NCBI GenBank assembly: GCA_038025085.1
Contig: CM076139.1
Location: 21,283,307-21,347,306 of the forward strand
Direction of reading: 5' to 3'
Length of the DNA stretch: 64,000 nucleotides
From: Tetragonia tetragonoides
Taxonomy: Eukaryota > Streptophyta > Magnoliopsida > Caryophyllales > Aizoaceae
Shown here: positions 10,035-20,750 of the stretch, in pieces
Numbering within the stretch: position 1 is the first letter of the stretch
How the letters are laid out: each line of letters starts with the position of its first letter
Made by a program: the position numbers and the translations under genes
Notes under the pieces: generated by a model
Databases searched by the model: none
What the model saw: the letters and a program-made list of their open reading frames with translations, nothing else
Told to the model about the DNA's origin: nothing

Positions 10035-10855
10035 CAAACCTTAGGGTTCAGTTGAAGAGGTTGGTCTTTTGGTTGGCAGTTTCTCTCTCAGGTTGGTCTT
10101 TCGGTTGGCAGTTAGAGAGAAGAGGTTGGCCCCCAAAGTTGATTCTCTCACATTAAACCAGAAATTCTGATTCTACTCCTTCTTTAGGTTAGCCCTAGCA
10201 CCACAAAATAAACCTTCATACTTCATCAAGAGCAAGAATTCAAGCATAACAACCCAATAAGTTCATTGTGAGCATCCAGGTAATCCAACCTGAGGGTTTT
10301 CCAATAAATTTTATATTGCTTGTTATTACTAACGAATTTGGTTTATGTGATATGCACATGCATGGCGCGTTCTGAGCAAAAGGGCTTGCATTAAGCCTAA
10401 TGAATGGATGAATGAATGCATATTTTGTTATTTACTGCTTTTTATGATTAAATTATGCTTTGTTTGCTAATTGGTGGATGAATTACTCGTTTGCCTTCTA
10501 ACTCGCATGTTTTAGCATATTTATCGTTTTCTAGCAATAAAAGCATGTAATTTGATAAGTTGTTAAAAGTGGTCACAATAATAATGTTTGTTCAACCCAT
10601 TAGTTTAAACTAGGAATTTGGACAAATTGAACCTTGTTTGGAACCGTAGCATTAATAACTTCATTGAATTGATTAGTAAAGGTCGTTGTTGTCAACGGGC
10701 AAGTTGGGTGCCTAACACCTTCCTAGCTCGTGCTCACGCCCCCGAACTCATTTATGAAGTCAATTTCCTCAATAGGGATTGGGGTGCATAGGAGTTGGGT
10801 TGACGTCTTTTTAGACTATCGACTTGACTCCAAGGGTTCCAAATTTCTTTAAAAT

Positions 10856-11139
10856 TTGGTGGCGACTTCCGACAATCTTAATCATATCCTTAGAAGGAAA
10901 GGAAAATCTTCATGTGCATTCACACTCAAAGATTCACGAAACCCAAACACCACGTTCTCCCAGGCTATCCAGCCGGACGCCCGGAAATCAGGAAAGAGGG
11001 GAGAAAAATCCGGTAGCCTACACTTACCAAAACGACGCAATTTTTCGCGCACCAGCTCCACCACTCTCCATGGAGCTGGGTGTATATAAAAATTTGCCAC
11101 TGGAGGGGGTACCAATAGGATTTTTCAAAAAAAAAAAAA
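10856..11139 (+). other. PBS-like site and truncated leader after the LTR
   Basis: TTGGTGGCGACTTCC directly after the LTR resembles a Tat primer-binding site. The next 270 bp (GC-rich, ending near a tract of 13 A at 11127-11139) have the look of a retrotransposon 5' leader, not host flank. A 3' LTR should be followed by host sequence, so this is evidence of LTR-LTR recombination or of a second, truncated element. The PBS match was made by eye without a tRNA comparison. Confidence 0.5.
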
Positions 11140-11292
11140 GCAATATTGTTGACGGGAGTTAGAGGATCTTATTACAGTTTTACCCTTGACAATTTAGAAC
11201 AAAATACTCGCAAAACTCTTCACCAGCCACCTTTGCTCTGCCCTTATCTTTCACTCACTCTAATCGCACCTCTTCTATCAGTCTATCACCAC

Positions 11293-11849
11293 TAGGCCTG
11301 GCAATGGGTCGTGGGTATCCACGAACCCGCTCCACCCGCCCCAAATAAATGAGTGAAAACCCGAATAAACGAGTGAATGGGTGGGTGGTGGGTGGATCAA
11401 GTGGTGGGCCGGGTGGGATTCAGGTGATGATTTTCTACCCGCGAACCCGACCCACGAATCCACCCATCACCTGTTTAATATTTTATTATACTTTAAAAAA
11501 AAGACCATCAAAAAAATTAAAATAAGACATTTTTCACTAGTAATACTAGGATTTCTTTGTAATATGAGACTTTGTTATGGGCTCTTGCACTTTTTCACTC
11601 AAATATGTTGGTTTAATTTTATAAAATTTGATTTGTTAAATTGATTTTTTGTCGAAATCCCTTTATATAGTTTAGCTCTTTATTCACCCGTTTACCACCC
11701 GTATTCACCCGTTTACCCATGGGTGATGGGTGGATTGGATGCGGGTGGAGTATTTCGTGGGTGATGGGTGGACGGATGAAGCTCAAAAATTAAATGGGTG
11801 GATGCGGGTGATGCTCCTCCCGACCCAAATCTCACCCATTGCCAGGCAT
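11293..11849. mobile_element. Non-autonomous hAT-like element (557 bp)
   Basis: Ends are inverted repeats: TAGGCCTGGCAATGGGT at the left and ACCCATTGCCAGGCAT at the right. A 7-bp direct repeat, TCACCAC, flanks them (11286-11292 and 11850-11856), near the 8 bp typical of hAT. Subterminal regions are rich in ACCCG/GGGTG words, common in plant hAT-type MITEs. There is no coding sequence; the open frames within are made of the GGGTG repeats. Confidence 0.75.
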
Positions 11850-11856
11850 TCACCAC

Positions 11857-13461
11857 CATAGCCAATATCACATATCAATCAAAAAGAAGTAGAAGGAATT
11901 CATCCATCTAATCATCTATAGTACAAGGTAATTTTCTCTCTCCTCTTTCACTTCTCTTCTCCTTTGCTGCTGAATTTCAGCCACAAAACACAACAATTGG
12001 TGGTGGTGAGTGGCTTATAAGGGTGCCAATCGACCACAACCCTTTGTTACCCACTTCATTTCCCCTCTTTCTCTCTCCTATCAGTGACATTCAGACCCGA
12101 AATTGGGTCATTTGAGCCTTATTTGAGAACCAAATTTGTTACCCACTTGGGTAATGATTGAATAATTGCATTTCTAGTAGTTCTATTGAGTAGGTATCCT
12201 GAATTAAACAAAATATGTACAGAGATAACTAATTTTAATAAAACTGAAACAATAGAACCAAGATTATGCAATTTACTACAGATTTTACGTTCCATAGTAT
12301 GGTAGTATTGATTCCAGAAAACTATTTGATTTTGTTTAGGCCTCGATAGCAGTACAGAAGGCAACGATTAGTAGGGCGAAAGGAGTATTTTGGTCGTCTT
12401 CGATATTTTGCTTCAACGTAAATACCATGTCTATCCAAAACCATTTTCATGTAAAAATGATGTTCTTTTGTGCTTTTATGTGAAAATGTCTAGCTTTGTA
12501 ATTGTTTGATTGTTGAAAACTTAAGTATATTTGTTTTCTTGTTAACACTAAGTAATGTGTGTATAGTCTAATGGTTTGATATTTAAGTATAGAACTCCTA
12601 GTTCAATTGTATAATTACTAGTGACTTGTGGGGACTGGGGAATGCATTAATGTATGGGTGAATATGTCTTGGCATGTTATGAGCAAATGTATAACAAAGT
12701 GAGCTTTAGACTTAAGGGTGAATTTGGTTTTCATGAACTAGTAAGCCTGGAGCTTGAGTATATTCATATATGTGTGGTTGTATGTATGCCATGTGATATT
12801 GGCATTAAAAAGAGGAAATCAATACATAGCATAGACAGATTACAAGCATTTTTTATGTTGAGAAAAGCTAGTATAGATCATTTGAGAATACTTTTAAAAC
12901 AAACGAAGAAAAAGATGTCGGAGGAGAAGTCTCTTGTCGCTAATTTGGGCTATTTATTTTGACAAGTTGACGATTATGCTGATTTATTTGTTTCAAATTG
13001 ATAATTATGGTGATTTATTTTTCAAATTGATGATTATGTGATTGGTGATTTGTTTCGAATTGATAATTATGTTAGTTTATGTTTCAAATTGAGTTGGATT
13101 TATGATTATTTAGATTTGCATTTAGTGTTAGAGAATAAGTCACTAGGTTTTTTTTTTGTTTCCCTTTTTTAGGGAAAGTCACTTAGTTTGTTAGTGTTAG
13201 TTTTTGTTGGTTTTTTGATTACTTGGTGAAGTTTTTGGTTTTTGATTATTTGGATAATTGGATTTGGATATAGATGATCATAGTATTTGGATTGCAATTT
13301 GGGTGATTTCTTTTAGATGGAAAATGTGATGGAATAAGTTGAGGGAAATTTTCCGGAATATTTTATTTTTTCTCCTTTAACAACCCAGTTGTACTTTTCT
13401 AGCAATTTACTTTATAATATCAAACTTCACTCTATGTCATAAGTTTTTTAAATTTTATTGT
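11857..13461. other. AT-rich stretch without a recognised gene
   Basis: Contains leader-like pyrimidine runs near 11935-12075 and T-rich sequence after 12960. One 102-codon open frame (12654-12962, +) has no motif I recognise and unremarkable composition. It could be part of the 5' untranslated or promoter region of the PPR gene, or older transposon debris. Confidence 0.4.
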
Positions 13462-13604
13462 GTTTTCTCTCGGGACGGACCCACCTCATGGGGTATGGGG
13501 TCAGTTTTTTAAAAAAATGTTGAAGAAAGCTTTTGTCCTTTTTCAATTGCACCCATATTATTTTGAGAAAACTCCTATTGCACCCATACTAAAACCAAAA
13601 GAAA

Positions 13605-14640
13605 TCTAATATATATATATATATAAGTGGATCATGCACACTGCTGTATTGACATGTGGCTTGCCACATCACCATGTCCAGTCAGCATCTTATCCAAAAG
13701 TCAATGTTATTTATGTCCCCTAATTAATGAAATACATGCATGCACACACCATGTAATCTAATTAAATGCGGATACATGAACATAAACTTCACAAATACGG
13801 TACATGAACTTAACCTTAATATACTAAAAGTAGACATAATGACTTTAATAAGGGAAATAGTTACAAATAATAATTATTTTTAAAAAAAATGATAAAAATT
13901 ATGTATCAGTAATATTTATACATACATCTCAAAAATTTTAAGTGATTTCATTTCATACCTCAGCTAAATAGTAGAAAGCCATTATTGGGAAATTACATGA
14001 TTACACACCATGAAGATGGAGAAATATAGAGTTCGGTAGAATGTATGAATAATATAGTTGTAAAGATAATTAATTTCTTTACTAATTATTTTAATTTTAA
14101 AAAAATAGAAAACTAATTGATATCTCTACATGGATCCAAATAACAGTTGCATAACAAATGGGATGACACATATAAGAAATTTAACATCAAATATAATATA
14201 AACTTATTACTGTAGTAAAAAAGAAAAGAAAATAGGATGAAAAGCAAAGATGGATAAGAACCATTTGTAGAAAGTTATGTAAAACACATGGGGGTATAAA
14301 CATATCAATTGAAATAGTATATGGTATATGGTATGTCAAGATGATAGTTATAAATCTGTCACTTAACTATTTTTTTGAATAAAAGATATGAAATTCATTT
14401 ATCCCTTTATTGGATTAAACAACTATTTCATGTCAAATAAGCAAATTTACATTACATAGCTATAAATAAAAAAGGAAAAAAAAATTAGACAGTACCGTAC
14501 AACTTTGATTTTGTGAAACTCTATATTACTTGCTACATACCTAATTGATATATCATTCTTTAATTAATAATTTAATAATAGTATTGAAAAATATATTTTC
14601 TAATGATAATTTACAAGTCCGTGCATCGGCATACACCTAG
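13605..14640 (+). mobile_element. Non-autonomous Helitron (about 1.0 kb)
   Basis: It begins TCTAATATATATATATATAT and ends CCGTGCATCGGCATACACCTAG, i.e. 5' TC and 3' CTAG with a short hairpin (CCGTGC/GGCATAC-like) about 10 bases before the end. It sits between A and T (GAAA | TTTA) with no target duplication. These are the three structural signs of Helitrons. The inside is AT-rich and non-coding. The hairpin is imperfect, which lowers confidence. Confidence 0.65.
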
Positions 14641-15424
14641 TTTAAAGAGAGAGAATGATAAAGGGGGAATGGGGAAAGGTGTCTGTGACACCCATGTGAA
14701 GAGGGGACAAATGCAACTGGCTGTCAGTCTCTCCCTCACCCTGCACACATGACACATCAACTCAGAAAAAAAAAAAATAACAAAAAACAAAAGTTCTTTC
14801 TCTCTCTCTCTCTCCCCTCAGAGGCTCACGACATTTTCAAAGAGACAAAGAGTGAAACTGTGAAAGCAAACTAGCAAAGGCAAAATTTCACCCCTCTCTC
14901 CTCACGGCTCACATCTCACATCTCACGGCCCCTCCGGCGAGTCGGCGAACGGCTACGCGACCCCTTCACGGCGCGCGCCCTGCCTGAGCCCGCCCCAGTC
15001 CCCACGCGGCCACGCCCACCAGGCCACCACTGCCCAGTAGGCAGCAGCCCTGTCGCGGCCAGAATCACTCCGACTCCGGCGCGGCACTGTACATCAAAGG
15101 TATCAATTTCAAACAAATCCCCAATTTCACATGTTAATGGTTCAATTTATAAATTAGGGTTTAGATTAAAATTGGGTAATATTGTAAAGTTATTGATTTA
15201 ATGATGTTAATCTGAATTTGTTAGTTAATTTAAGGTGTTGATTTAATTGATAAATGATTATAGACTTCTTGATTTGTTAATTGATTAACATGTTGTTTTA
15301 ATTGAAATTATTGAATATTGAATTCTCATTTTGTTTGTTAATATTTATTGTTAATAGTTTATGTTAATTGCTACATAATTGTTGCTGAAATTTGTTAATT
15401 TAGCTATATATGTTTATGCTAATT

Positions 15425-15575
15425 GTAAAATAAGTCATTGAGAATTGTTTAGAATTGTAGAATTGTTTAGAATTATAAAATTGTTTGGAATTGTTTGAAA
15501 TTGTGGAATCCTTTGGAATTGTGGTATTGCTTGGAATTGTTTGGAATTGTAGAATTGTTTGGAATTGTGAAATTG
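15425..15575. repeat. Short degenerate tandem repeat (GGAATTGTTT type)
   Basis: About ten copies of a 10-15-base word based on TTGGAATTGT lie inside the hAT element. It explains a spurious Asn/Ser/Gln-rich open frame on the other strand. Confidence 0.8.
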
Positions 15576-16135
15576 TGTTTATGTCATTTGTGGATGAAAG
15601 TTGACAATGATTTAGTATAAAATTTGAAATTGACACAAGAAAATTTAGTTGTTATTGCACTACGATGACTATGTTGATTTCATTTAATGTATTATTATGA
15701 TTTTTGAGTTAAAAAAAAAAACAGGGTATTTTTGGGTGTGGGTGAACTTGACACCCTTAATTTTGGATCGCCCGTCCATTTTCTTTGCACCCATACTCTT
15801 ATTTTTCTGGGTCCGCCACTGGTTTTCTCATTGTTATTGATTTAGATACGCCACTATTGATTGCTCTTCGAGGGGGGGGGGGGCTTGTGTTAGAGCGGTT
15901 TCCCAAGATCTACTTACAGAAGAGCTGACAAAAGACGAGAACTAAGAGCATAAGCAAGGAGAGGGCATCAACAGAAGAAAACACAAGTCTTTGAGGGCAT
16001 TGCGATAGAAAAATGAATTGGGTCCATGGTAAGAACAATGAAGCTGAAGATTTTTTGTGAGGCAAATGGAATTTGGTCCATGGTAAGAACAACCAGCTGA
16101 ATCCATTCTCACTGAAATTTCATTTTTCTCCTGAA

Positions 16136-17419
16136 ATGGGAGCTTGGCATCTTCCCCCTGAATCTCTCTCACCATGGCTTCTTCATGGGTCTATCAAACA
16201 AACCAATTCAAGCTTTGTTAATTCCCAAAACAAAGCAATACCCACTTTAGCATTATCTAGGAATATGAAACAGGACAAGGAAATTCTTGATTTTGCTAAT
16301 AATCCAAGAAAACTCCTGAGCATTAAACCCATAACTCACAGACCTTATCACCAGCTCCCCTTATCACAACATTGTTTGATGTTTCAAAACAATGTCTTAC
16401 TTGAGAATTCTGCTAATTTGGCAACTGATATGCTATCGTATGCTGAAAATGGGTATGCCCAGAAAGCACAGTCACTATGGGATGAGTTACTATACAGCTC
16501 TTACCAGCCAGGAACTGACTTAGTTTCATCACTGGTCGTTGCTTACGCAAAGACTGGACAGTTTGATCAAATCGTTGCAATTTTGAGCCAAGTTAAGAAT
16601 AGGGGATTCAGCTGGCTGCCTCAACTTTACTCACTTGCCATTTCATGCTTTGGGATGGAGGGACAACTTGATCGAATGGAGGGTACATTGAGGGAAATGG
16701 CGTCGATGGGATTTCGAATGGATTCCGTTACTGGAAATGCCTATGTAGTTTACTACAGCTTGTATGGTTCTTTGGAAGAGATGGAAGCTGCCTATGGTCG
16801 GCTTAAGAGGTCGCGGATTCTAATCGAAGAAGCAGCAGTTCGAGCTATGTCCTTTGCTTATGTCAAGGAAAAGAAGTTTTACTTGTTAGGGGAGTTTTTG
16901 AGGGATGTGGGCTTGGGTAGGAAAAATGTGGGGAATCTTTTGTGGAACCTTTTACTCTTGTCCTATGCTGCTAACTTCAAGATGAAAAGTTTGCAAAGGG
17001 CATTTTTAGCCATGTTGCGAGCTGGTTTTCGACCTGATCTTACGACCTTCAACATAAGGGCTTTGGCTTTCTCGAGGATGAATTTGTTTTGGGACATTCA
17101 TCTAAGCCTGGAGCATATGAGACATGAAAATGTAGTCCCTGATCTTGTGACCTATGGGTGTGTGGTTGATGCGTACATGGATAAGCAGATGGGGCGGAAT
17201 TTGGACTTCGCTTTGAAGAAGATGATCAACTTAGAAGATGAGTATCCATCAGTGGCAACAGAACCATTCGTGTTTGAGGTTATGGGAAAGGGGGATTTTC
17301 ATTTGAGTTCTGAGGCCTTCTTGGAGTTCAACATGCATAAGAGATGGACATACAGGAAGCTCATTGGAATTTATGTCAAGAAACGACATCGGAGTAACCA
17401 AATATTCTGGAACTACTGA
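16136..17419 (+). CDS. Pentatricopeptide-repeat (P-class) protein, At3g42630-like
   Basis: A single-exon frame of 427 residues from ATG 16136 to TGA 17417-17419. The frame is open for 21 more codons upstream but has no earlier ATG. About 100 residues of Ser/Asn-rich, acid-poor leader suit a chloroplast or mitochondrial transit region. They are followed by degenerate 35-residue helical-pair repeats with PPR wording: TDLVSSLVVAYAKTGQFDQI, LYSLAISCFGMEGQLDRMEG, SVTGNAYVVYYSLYGSLEEM and RPDLTTFNIRALAFSRMNLF. It ends in RHRSNQIFWNY. P-class PPR proteins bind organellar RNA and act in its processing or stability. From memory the sequence resembles Arabidopsis At3g42630 along its length. No E, DYW or SMR domain is present. 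Intact, with no frameshift; the best-preserved gene in the window. Confidence 0.9.
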   Translation: MGAWHLPPESLSPWLLHGSIKQTNSSFVNSQNKAIPTLALSRNMKQDKEILDFANNPRKLLSIKPITHRPYHQLPLSQHCLMFQNNVLLENSANLATDMLSYAENGYAQKAQSLWDELLYSSYQPGTDLVSSLVVAYAKTGQFDQIVAILSQVKNRGFSWLPQLYSLAISCFGMEGQLDRMEGTLREMASMGFRMDSVTGNAYVVYYSLYGSLEEMEAAYGRLKRSRILIEEAAVRAMSFAYVKEKKFYLLGEFLRDVGLGRKNVGNLLWNLLLLSYAANFKMKSLQRAFLAMLRAGFRPDLTTFNIRALAFSRMNLFWDIHLSLEHMRHENVVPDLVTYGCVVDAYMDKQMGRNLDFALKKMINLEDEYPSVATEPFVFEVMGKGDFHLSSEAFLEFNMHKRWTYRKLIGIYVKKRHRSNQIFWNY

Positions 17420-17581
17420 TTCAATATTTCAATTGCTACTTCTGTGATGTATATGACTTTGGAAGGCATCCCCAACTCATAATTAAAATGCAACTTACGG
17501 TTTGTTGGAAATTTTGACAAACAATTTAGCGGGAACATGTCTGTGCGCATAACATATACGGAGTAGTAAATTTATTCTTCC

Positions 17582-20514
17582 AAGGTTGCTTACAACCACT
17601 TCAGCGACGGCGTCGAAAAGAGGGCGGCCATTTGTAAGAGCATTGTTGAAGCTTGTGAGGATTGGTGTATCTTTCAAATTGTCAATCATGGTGTCGATGC
17701 CGATCTTATTTCCAATATGACTCGTCTTGCTTGGGAGTGTTTCGCACTGTCGCCGGAGGTGAAGCTGCGGTTTGACATGTCTGGTGGCAAGAAGGGTGGC
17801 TTCATTGGCTCAAGTCATCTTAAGGTCATTTTCAGTTCTGTACTAAATGCTTTAAATTTGGTTTGATTGATTGGTACTTAATTGATAGTTTGGTTTTTAG
17901 GAAAACTACAACCAAATTGGTTTGATTTTGCTAGTATTGTTCAAGCAATTCAATTATTAGTAGTCCTACCTAGCGCCTTGGTGGTATCATCACTAGTAGA
18001 AAAATTATAGTATCAGATAATAATTCATTCCATGGTAAAGAGGGTAAAGTTATTGTGTTAAGGCAGAAAAAAAATCTATATTGCACCTTTGATTTGGGAC
18101 AAGTGCGCGGTGGATTATAATTTCTTTCAAGAATTGGTTCAACCCTATACTTTTGTTTCATTCAACTTAATCATTATTACTAATTGTACAAGTGCATCAG
18201 GAGATCTTTATGGTTTGGTGTTGGTTATGGTTTAACTTGTTGACAATACTAATGCAGGGAGAGGCAGTACAAGACTGGAGAGAGATGATGATCTACTTGT
18301 CAAACCCATTGAAGGAGAGGGACTACTCGAGGTGGTCCGTCAAGCCTGAAGGGTGGAGGAAGATGACAGAGGAGTACAGCGAGAAGCTGATGGGCCTGGC
18401 CTGCTGTCCAAGGCCATGGACCTGGACTCTGAGGCCCTAAGTCCCTAACTGAGGCCTGCGTTGACATGGGCCAGAAGTTGGTGATCAACTACTACCCCTA
18501 ATTCCCCCTGCCTGACCTCACACTTGGGCTCAAGCGCCATACGGACCCAGGCACCATCACCCTCCTCCTCCAGGACCAGGTTGGTGGGCTCCAAGCCACT
18601 CGTGATGGTAGCAAAACTTGGATCATTGTCCAGCCCATTCAAGGTGCCTTTGTTGTCATCCTCGGTGATCATGGCCATGTGAGTCTCTTTACTGTCTTTA
18701 AGAATAATACTTATTCGTTGAATTGAGCAATTTATCTGTATTTCCATTTTCCATGATTGTAGTTTCTTAAGTAGATAAGCTGATGAATAACTATCGTTCC
18801 ACGATTGTAGTTCCTTAAATAGATAAGCTGATTAACAACTATCGTTTCCTTTAATTAAGTTTTCGGTGAAAAACATACATAAAAGTAGGCTAAAGTGCCT
18901 TAGACAGTTTGGGTTTTTTGAGTATTTGACCCCTACAGCATCATCCATAAGGTGGTTCATACAACAGGGGGTGGGGGTGGGGTTGGGGTTGCAAAAATCC
19001 TTAAGAGTTTGGTTTACCATCCTCTCCGCAAGCGCTTCCTTGGCCAAAATTTCAGCTACTCTGGTAGTTTCCCACAGTAGGTGATCAAGCTTCACTTGAT
19101 GAATATGTGAGATCAAAGCCCTGCAATCGGAGAGTACCTTAAAAAAAGAGTTGTAGCAACTCTAGACGTGCCCTTAATGGCATACATAGCAAGAAGTGAG
19201 TCAGAGCTGATAATGATATGGCTCATTCCAGAGTAACAAGCAAAAGAAAGACCAGTCCTAATAACAAGTAGTTCTTCTTAAGGAACTGATGAAACATTTG
19301 AACTCGTCTTGAACCCCAGGCTCCAGTTACCATCTGCTTTTCTAAACACTCCTCCCGTTCCAACCTTACCTCGAGCCACAGAAGCATTACAATTCAAAAG
19401 TTTCCAGCCTGGAGGCTGGGGACTCCCAACCAACAAAAACAGTCTATACATTGCTATTGCATGTTGGTTACGAATTGGTGTAGAACAGGAAATAGTCTGA
19501 CTAATACATACTAACATACAGCTGAAACTTATCTAAAAAAAAACAGAAGATACAGCTGAAACTTTTGCGAAACTTCCAGTTGCTTTGGAACATCGATGTA
19601 CTTTTCTGAGGAGGCTGGTTACTGAGTATTGTTACTCGCTTATTGTACTGACCTGGTGGAGTACAGATGTTTCTTGTAGGGGTTTATCTTAAAATCACAA
19701 ATCAGCTGGTGATTCCCGTAGGTAGACTATTCTTATCTTGATTGTTCACCATGTTTCGTCTGGTTGATGACTTGATGTGGAAGATTTACCACTTGTGAGT
19801 TACAACATGGTTGAAGGGCAGTTCGTAGTCCTCTGTTGCCACTGGAAATCCATGACTTATGTCTTTTTAGTCCCATTATAGCTTGAATCATTAGTACTAT
19901 GTTATTGACCTGGAATCAGTTTAGTGAGAGGGAATGAGTGAGCATAGCTGTAGCAATGGTGGGTTTAACTTTTAGTTGCAATCTTCACCCAATTACATGC
20001 AATCTTCTCCAGTAGTAATAATAATCACTTGTCATGTTCCTTGACTAATCTTAATTCTTATACTTTTGCCAATAAATCAATTCTTCCTCCCTACTTAACC
20101 TTTGATATTTGGAGTTCTCACCTCGACCTTTTCCCTCTAGATTAAAATCTCAATTTATTGAAATCATTTGGCTTCATTACAGAACTTAAAATCTAGCCTA
20201 GTAGAGCTTAATTGAGCAACGGAAGGTTCAATAGTGCAGACCACCAAGCAGTGGTGAACTCAAACTACAGCAGGTTATCAATAGCAACATTCCAGAACCT
20301 GGTCCCAGAGGCAATAGTTTACCGTTTGGCAATAAGGGAAGGGGAGAAGCCAATCCTAGACGAACCCATTACCTTTGCGGAGATGTACAGGAGGAAGATG
20401 AGCAAGGAGCATGAGCTTGCCCGCCTTAAGAAGCTCGCCAAGTAGCAGCAGCAGACGCAGGAGCTGCAAAAGACCAAGTTAGAGTCCATACCCATTGAAG
20501 AGATCCTTGCTTAG
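17582..20514 (+). pseudogene. F3H: Flavanone 3-hydroxylase pseudogene, three exons
   Basis: F3H is a 2-oxoglutarate/Fe(II) dioxygenase that converts flavanones to dihydroflavonols in the cytosol. Exon 1 (17582-17824) encodes [20 protein letters not shown] and [16 protein letters not shown] but lacks the N-terminus and about ten residues near its start. Exon 2 (18258-18678) begins [14 protein letters not shown]. It contains a frameshift near 18390 and TAA codons at about 18438 and 18498, yet keeps the iron ligands in RHTDPGT and LGDHGH. Exon 3 (about 20205-20514) starts at [14 protein letters not shown], keeps the 2-oxoglutarate contact RLS, has TAG at 20443-20445 and ends with PIEEILA. Intron borders keep GT and AG where visible. 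Intron 2 holds an RNase H-like relic. The intron positions show that this is not a retrocopy. Confidence 0.9.
18915..19420 (-). pseudogene. RNase H-like (RVT_3 type) domain relic
   Basis: Inside intron 2 of the F3H pseudogene, on the opposite strand. Visible are WKLLNCNASVARGKVGTGGV, DGNWSLGF, SDSLLAMYAIKG, then after frame changes WETTRVAEILAKEALAERM and CCMNHLMDDAVG. This is the plant type-1 RNase H-like fold found at the C-terminus of LINE ORF2 and in stand-alone plant genes. The first catalytic Asp (usually NCDAS) reads Asn. Frames shift and stops occur. Source is probably a LINE fragment. Confidence 0.7.
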
Positions 20515-20582
20515 TCTATTTTAATGAATTCCTTAATTGTTGTCCAAAAACTGATGATTATGTACCAACATCTATGTCTAAA

Positions 20583-20750
20583 TTTTCAACAACAACATTA
20601 CCCCAGTGCCTCCAAAGAGGCTCCCGCCTAGGCAGGGTAAGGGGGGGTCGGTTGTACGCAGCCTTTCCCCTGTGAGAGTCTCACAGAGAGGCTGTTTCCA
20701 TTTAACCCAGATCCGAAGTGCGACGACCATCGGCAACTTCACAATAAATA
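20583..20750 (+). mobile_element. SINE-like element (Au-SINE related)
   Basis: CAACAACAACATTACCCCAG, then GGCAGGGTAAGGGGGGGTCG, TGTACGCAGCCTTTCCCC and AGAGAGGCTGTTTCC follow the conserved order I know from plant Au-type SINEs. It lies just downstream of the F3H pseudogene. Ends and target duplication were not resolved. Confidence 0.7.

Larger units (their letters stand above)
1..10855 (+). mobile_element. 3' part of a Tat-lineage Ty3/gypsy LTR retrotransposon
   Basis: The window opens inside the element; its 5' LTR, gag and reverse transcriptase lie outside. In order it holds an extra RNase H domain, integrase, a short spacer, two genes on the opposite strand, a tandem-repeat array, a purine-rich tract and one LTR. 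An RNase H just before integrase, a long region between integrase and the 3' LTR, and antisense open frames there are known traits of Tat elements (Ogre, Retand, Grande). The coding parts carry several stops and frameshifts, so this copy is dead. The internal region is unusually complex because both antisense genes still show recognisable exons and one has a clear TATA box. Assignment to Tat is secure from protein motifs; a finer lineage is not claimed. Confidence 0.85.
9453..10855 (+). repeat. LTR of the Tat element
   Basis: It starts TGTAGACACC right after the polypurine tract, a start I recognise from Tat-type LTRs. It holds a GC-rich palindromic array (9820-9950), a TATA box (10027-10034) and transcribed-looking sequence after it. 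The 3' end is uncertain: it is set just before TTGGTGGCGACTTCC at about 10856, which resembles the primer-binding-site region of Tat elements. No second copy is in the window, so ends cannot be confirmed by pairwise comparison. Confidence 0.7.
13470..15821. mobile_element. Non-autonomous hAT element carrying a nested Helitron
   Basis: Ends are inverted: left TCGGGACGGACCCA, right TGGGTCCGCCACTG (complement CAGTGGCGGACCCA, a classic plant hAT terminus). The 8-bp sequence GTTTTCTC flanks it at 13462-13469 and 15822-15829. Without the 1036-bp Helitron the element is about 1.3 kb. A GC-rich block at 14915-15095 is followed by AT-rich, intron-like sequence, as if the 5' untranslated exon of a former transposase gene were kept. 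No transposase was found. The right end lies 315 bp upstream of the PPR start codon. Confidence 0.75.

Noticed and set aside
11293..11849. GGGTG/ACCCG runs as interstitial telomere-like repeats
   Set aside because: The words are not TTTAGGG, and inverted ends with a 7-bp flank repeat identify a hAT-type element.
12654..12962. 102-codon open frame on the plus strand
   Set aside because: No recognisable motif, no splice or promoter context, composition like the surrounding AT-rich sequence.
14916..15116. GC-rich minus-strand frame (Arg/Gly-rich)
   Set aside because: Short, no domain; the GC block looks like a former 5' untranslated exon of the hAT element.
15400..15636. Asn/Ser/Gln-rich minus-strand frame
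   Set aside because: Made entirely of the GGAATTGTTT tandem repeat inside a hAT element.
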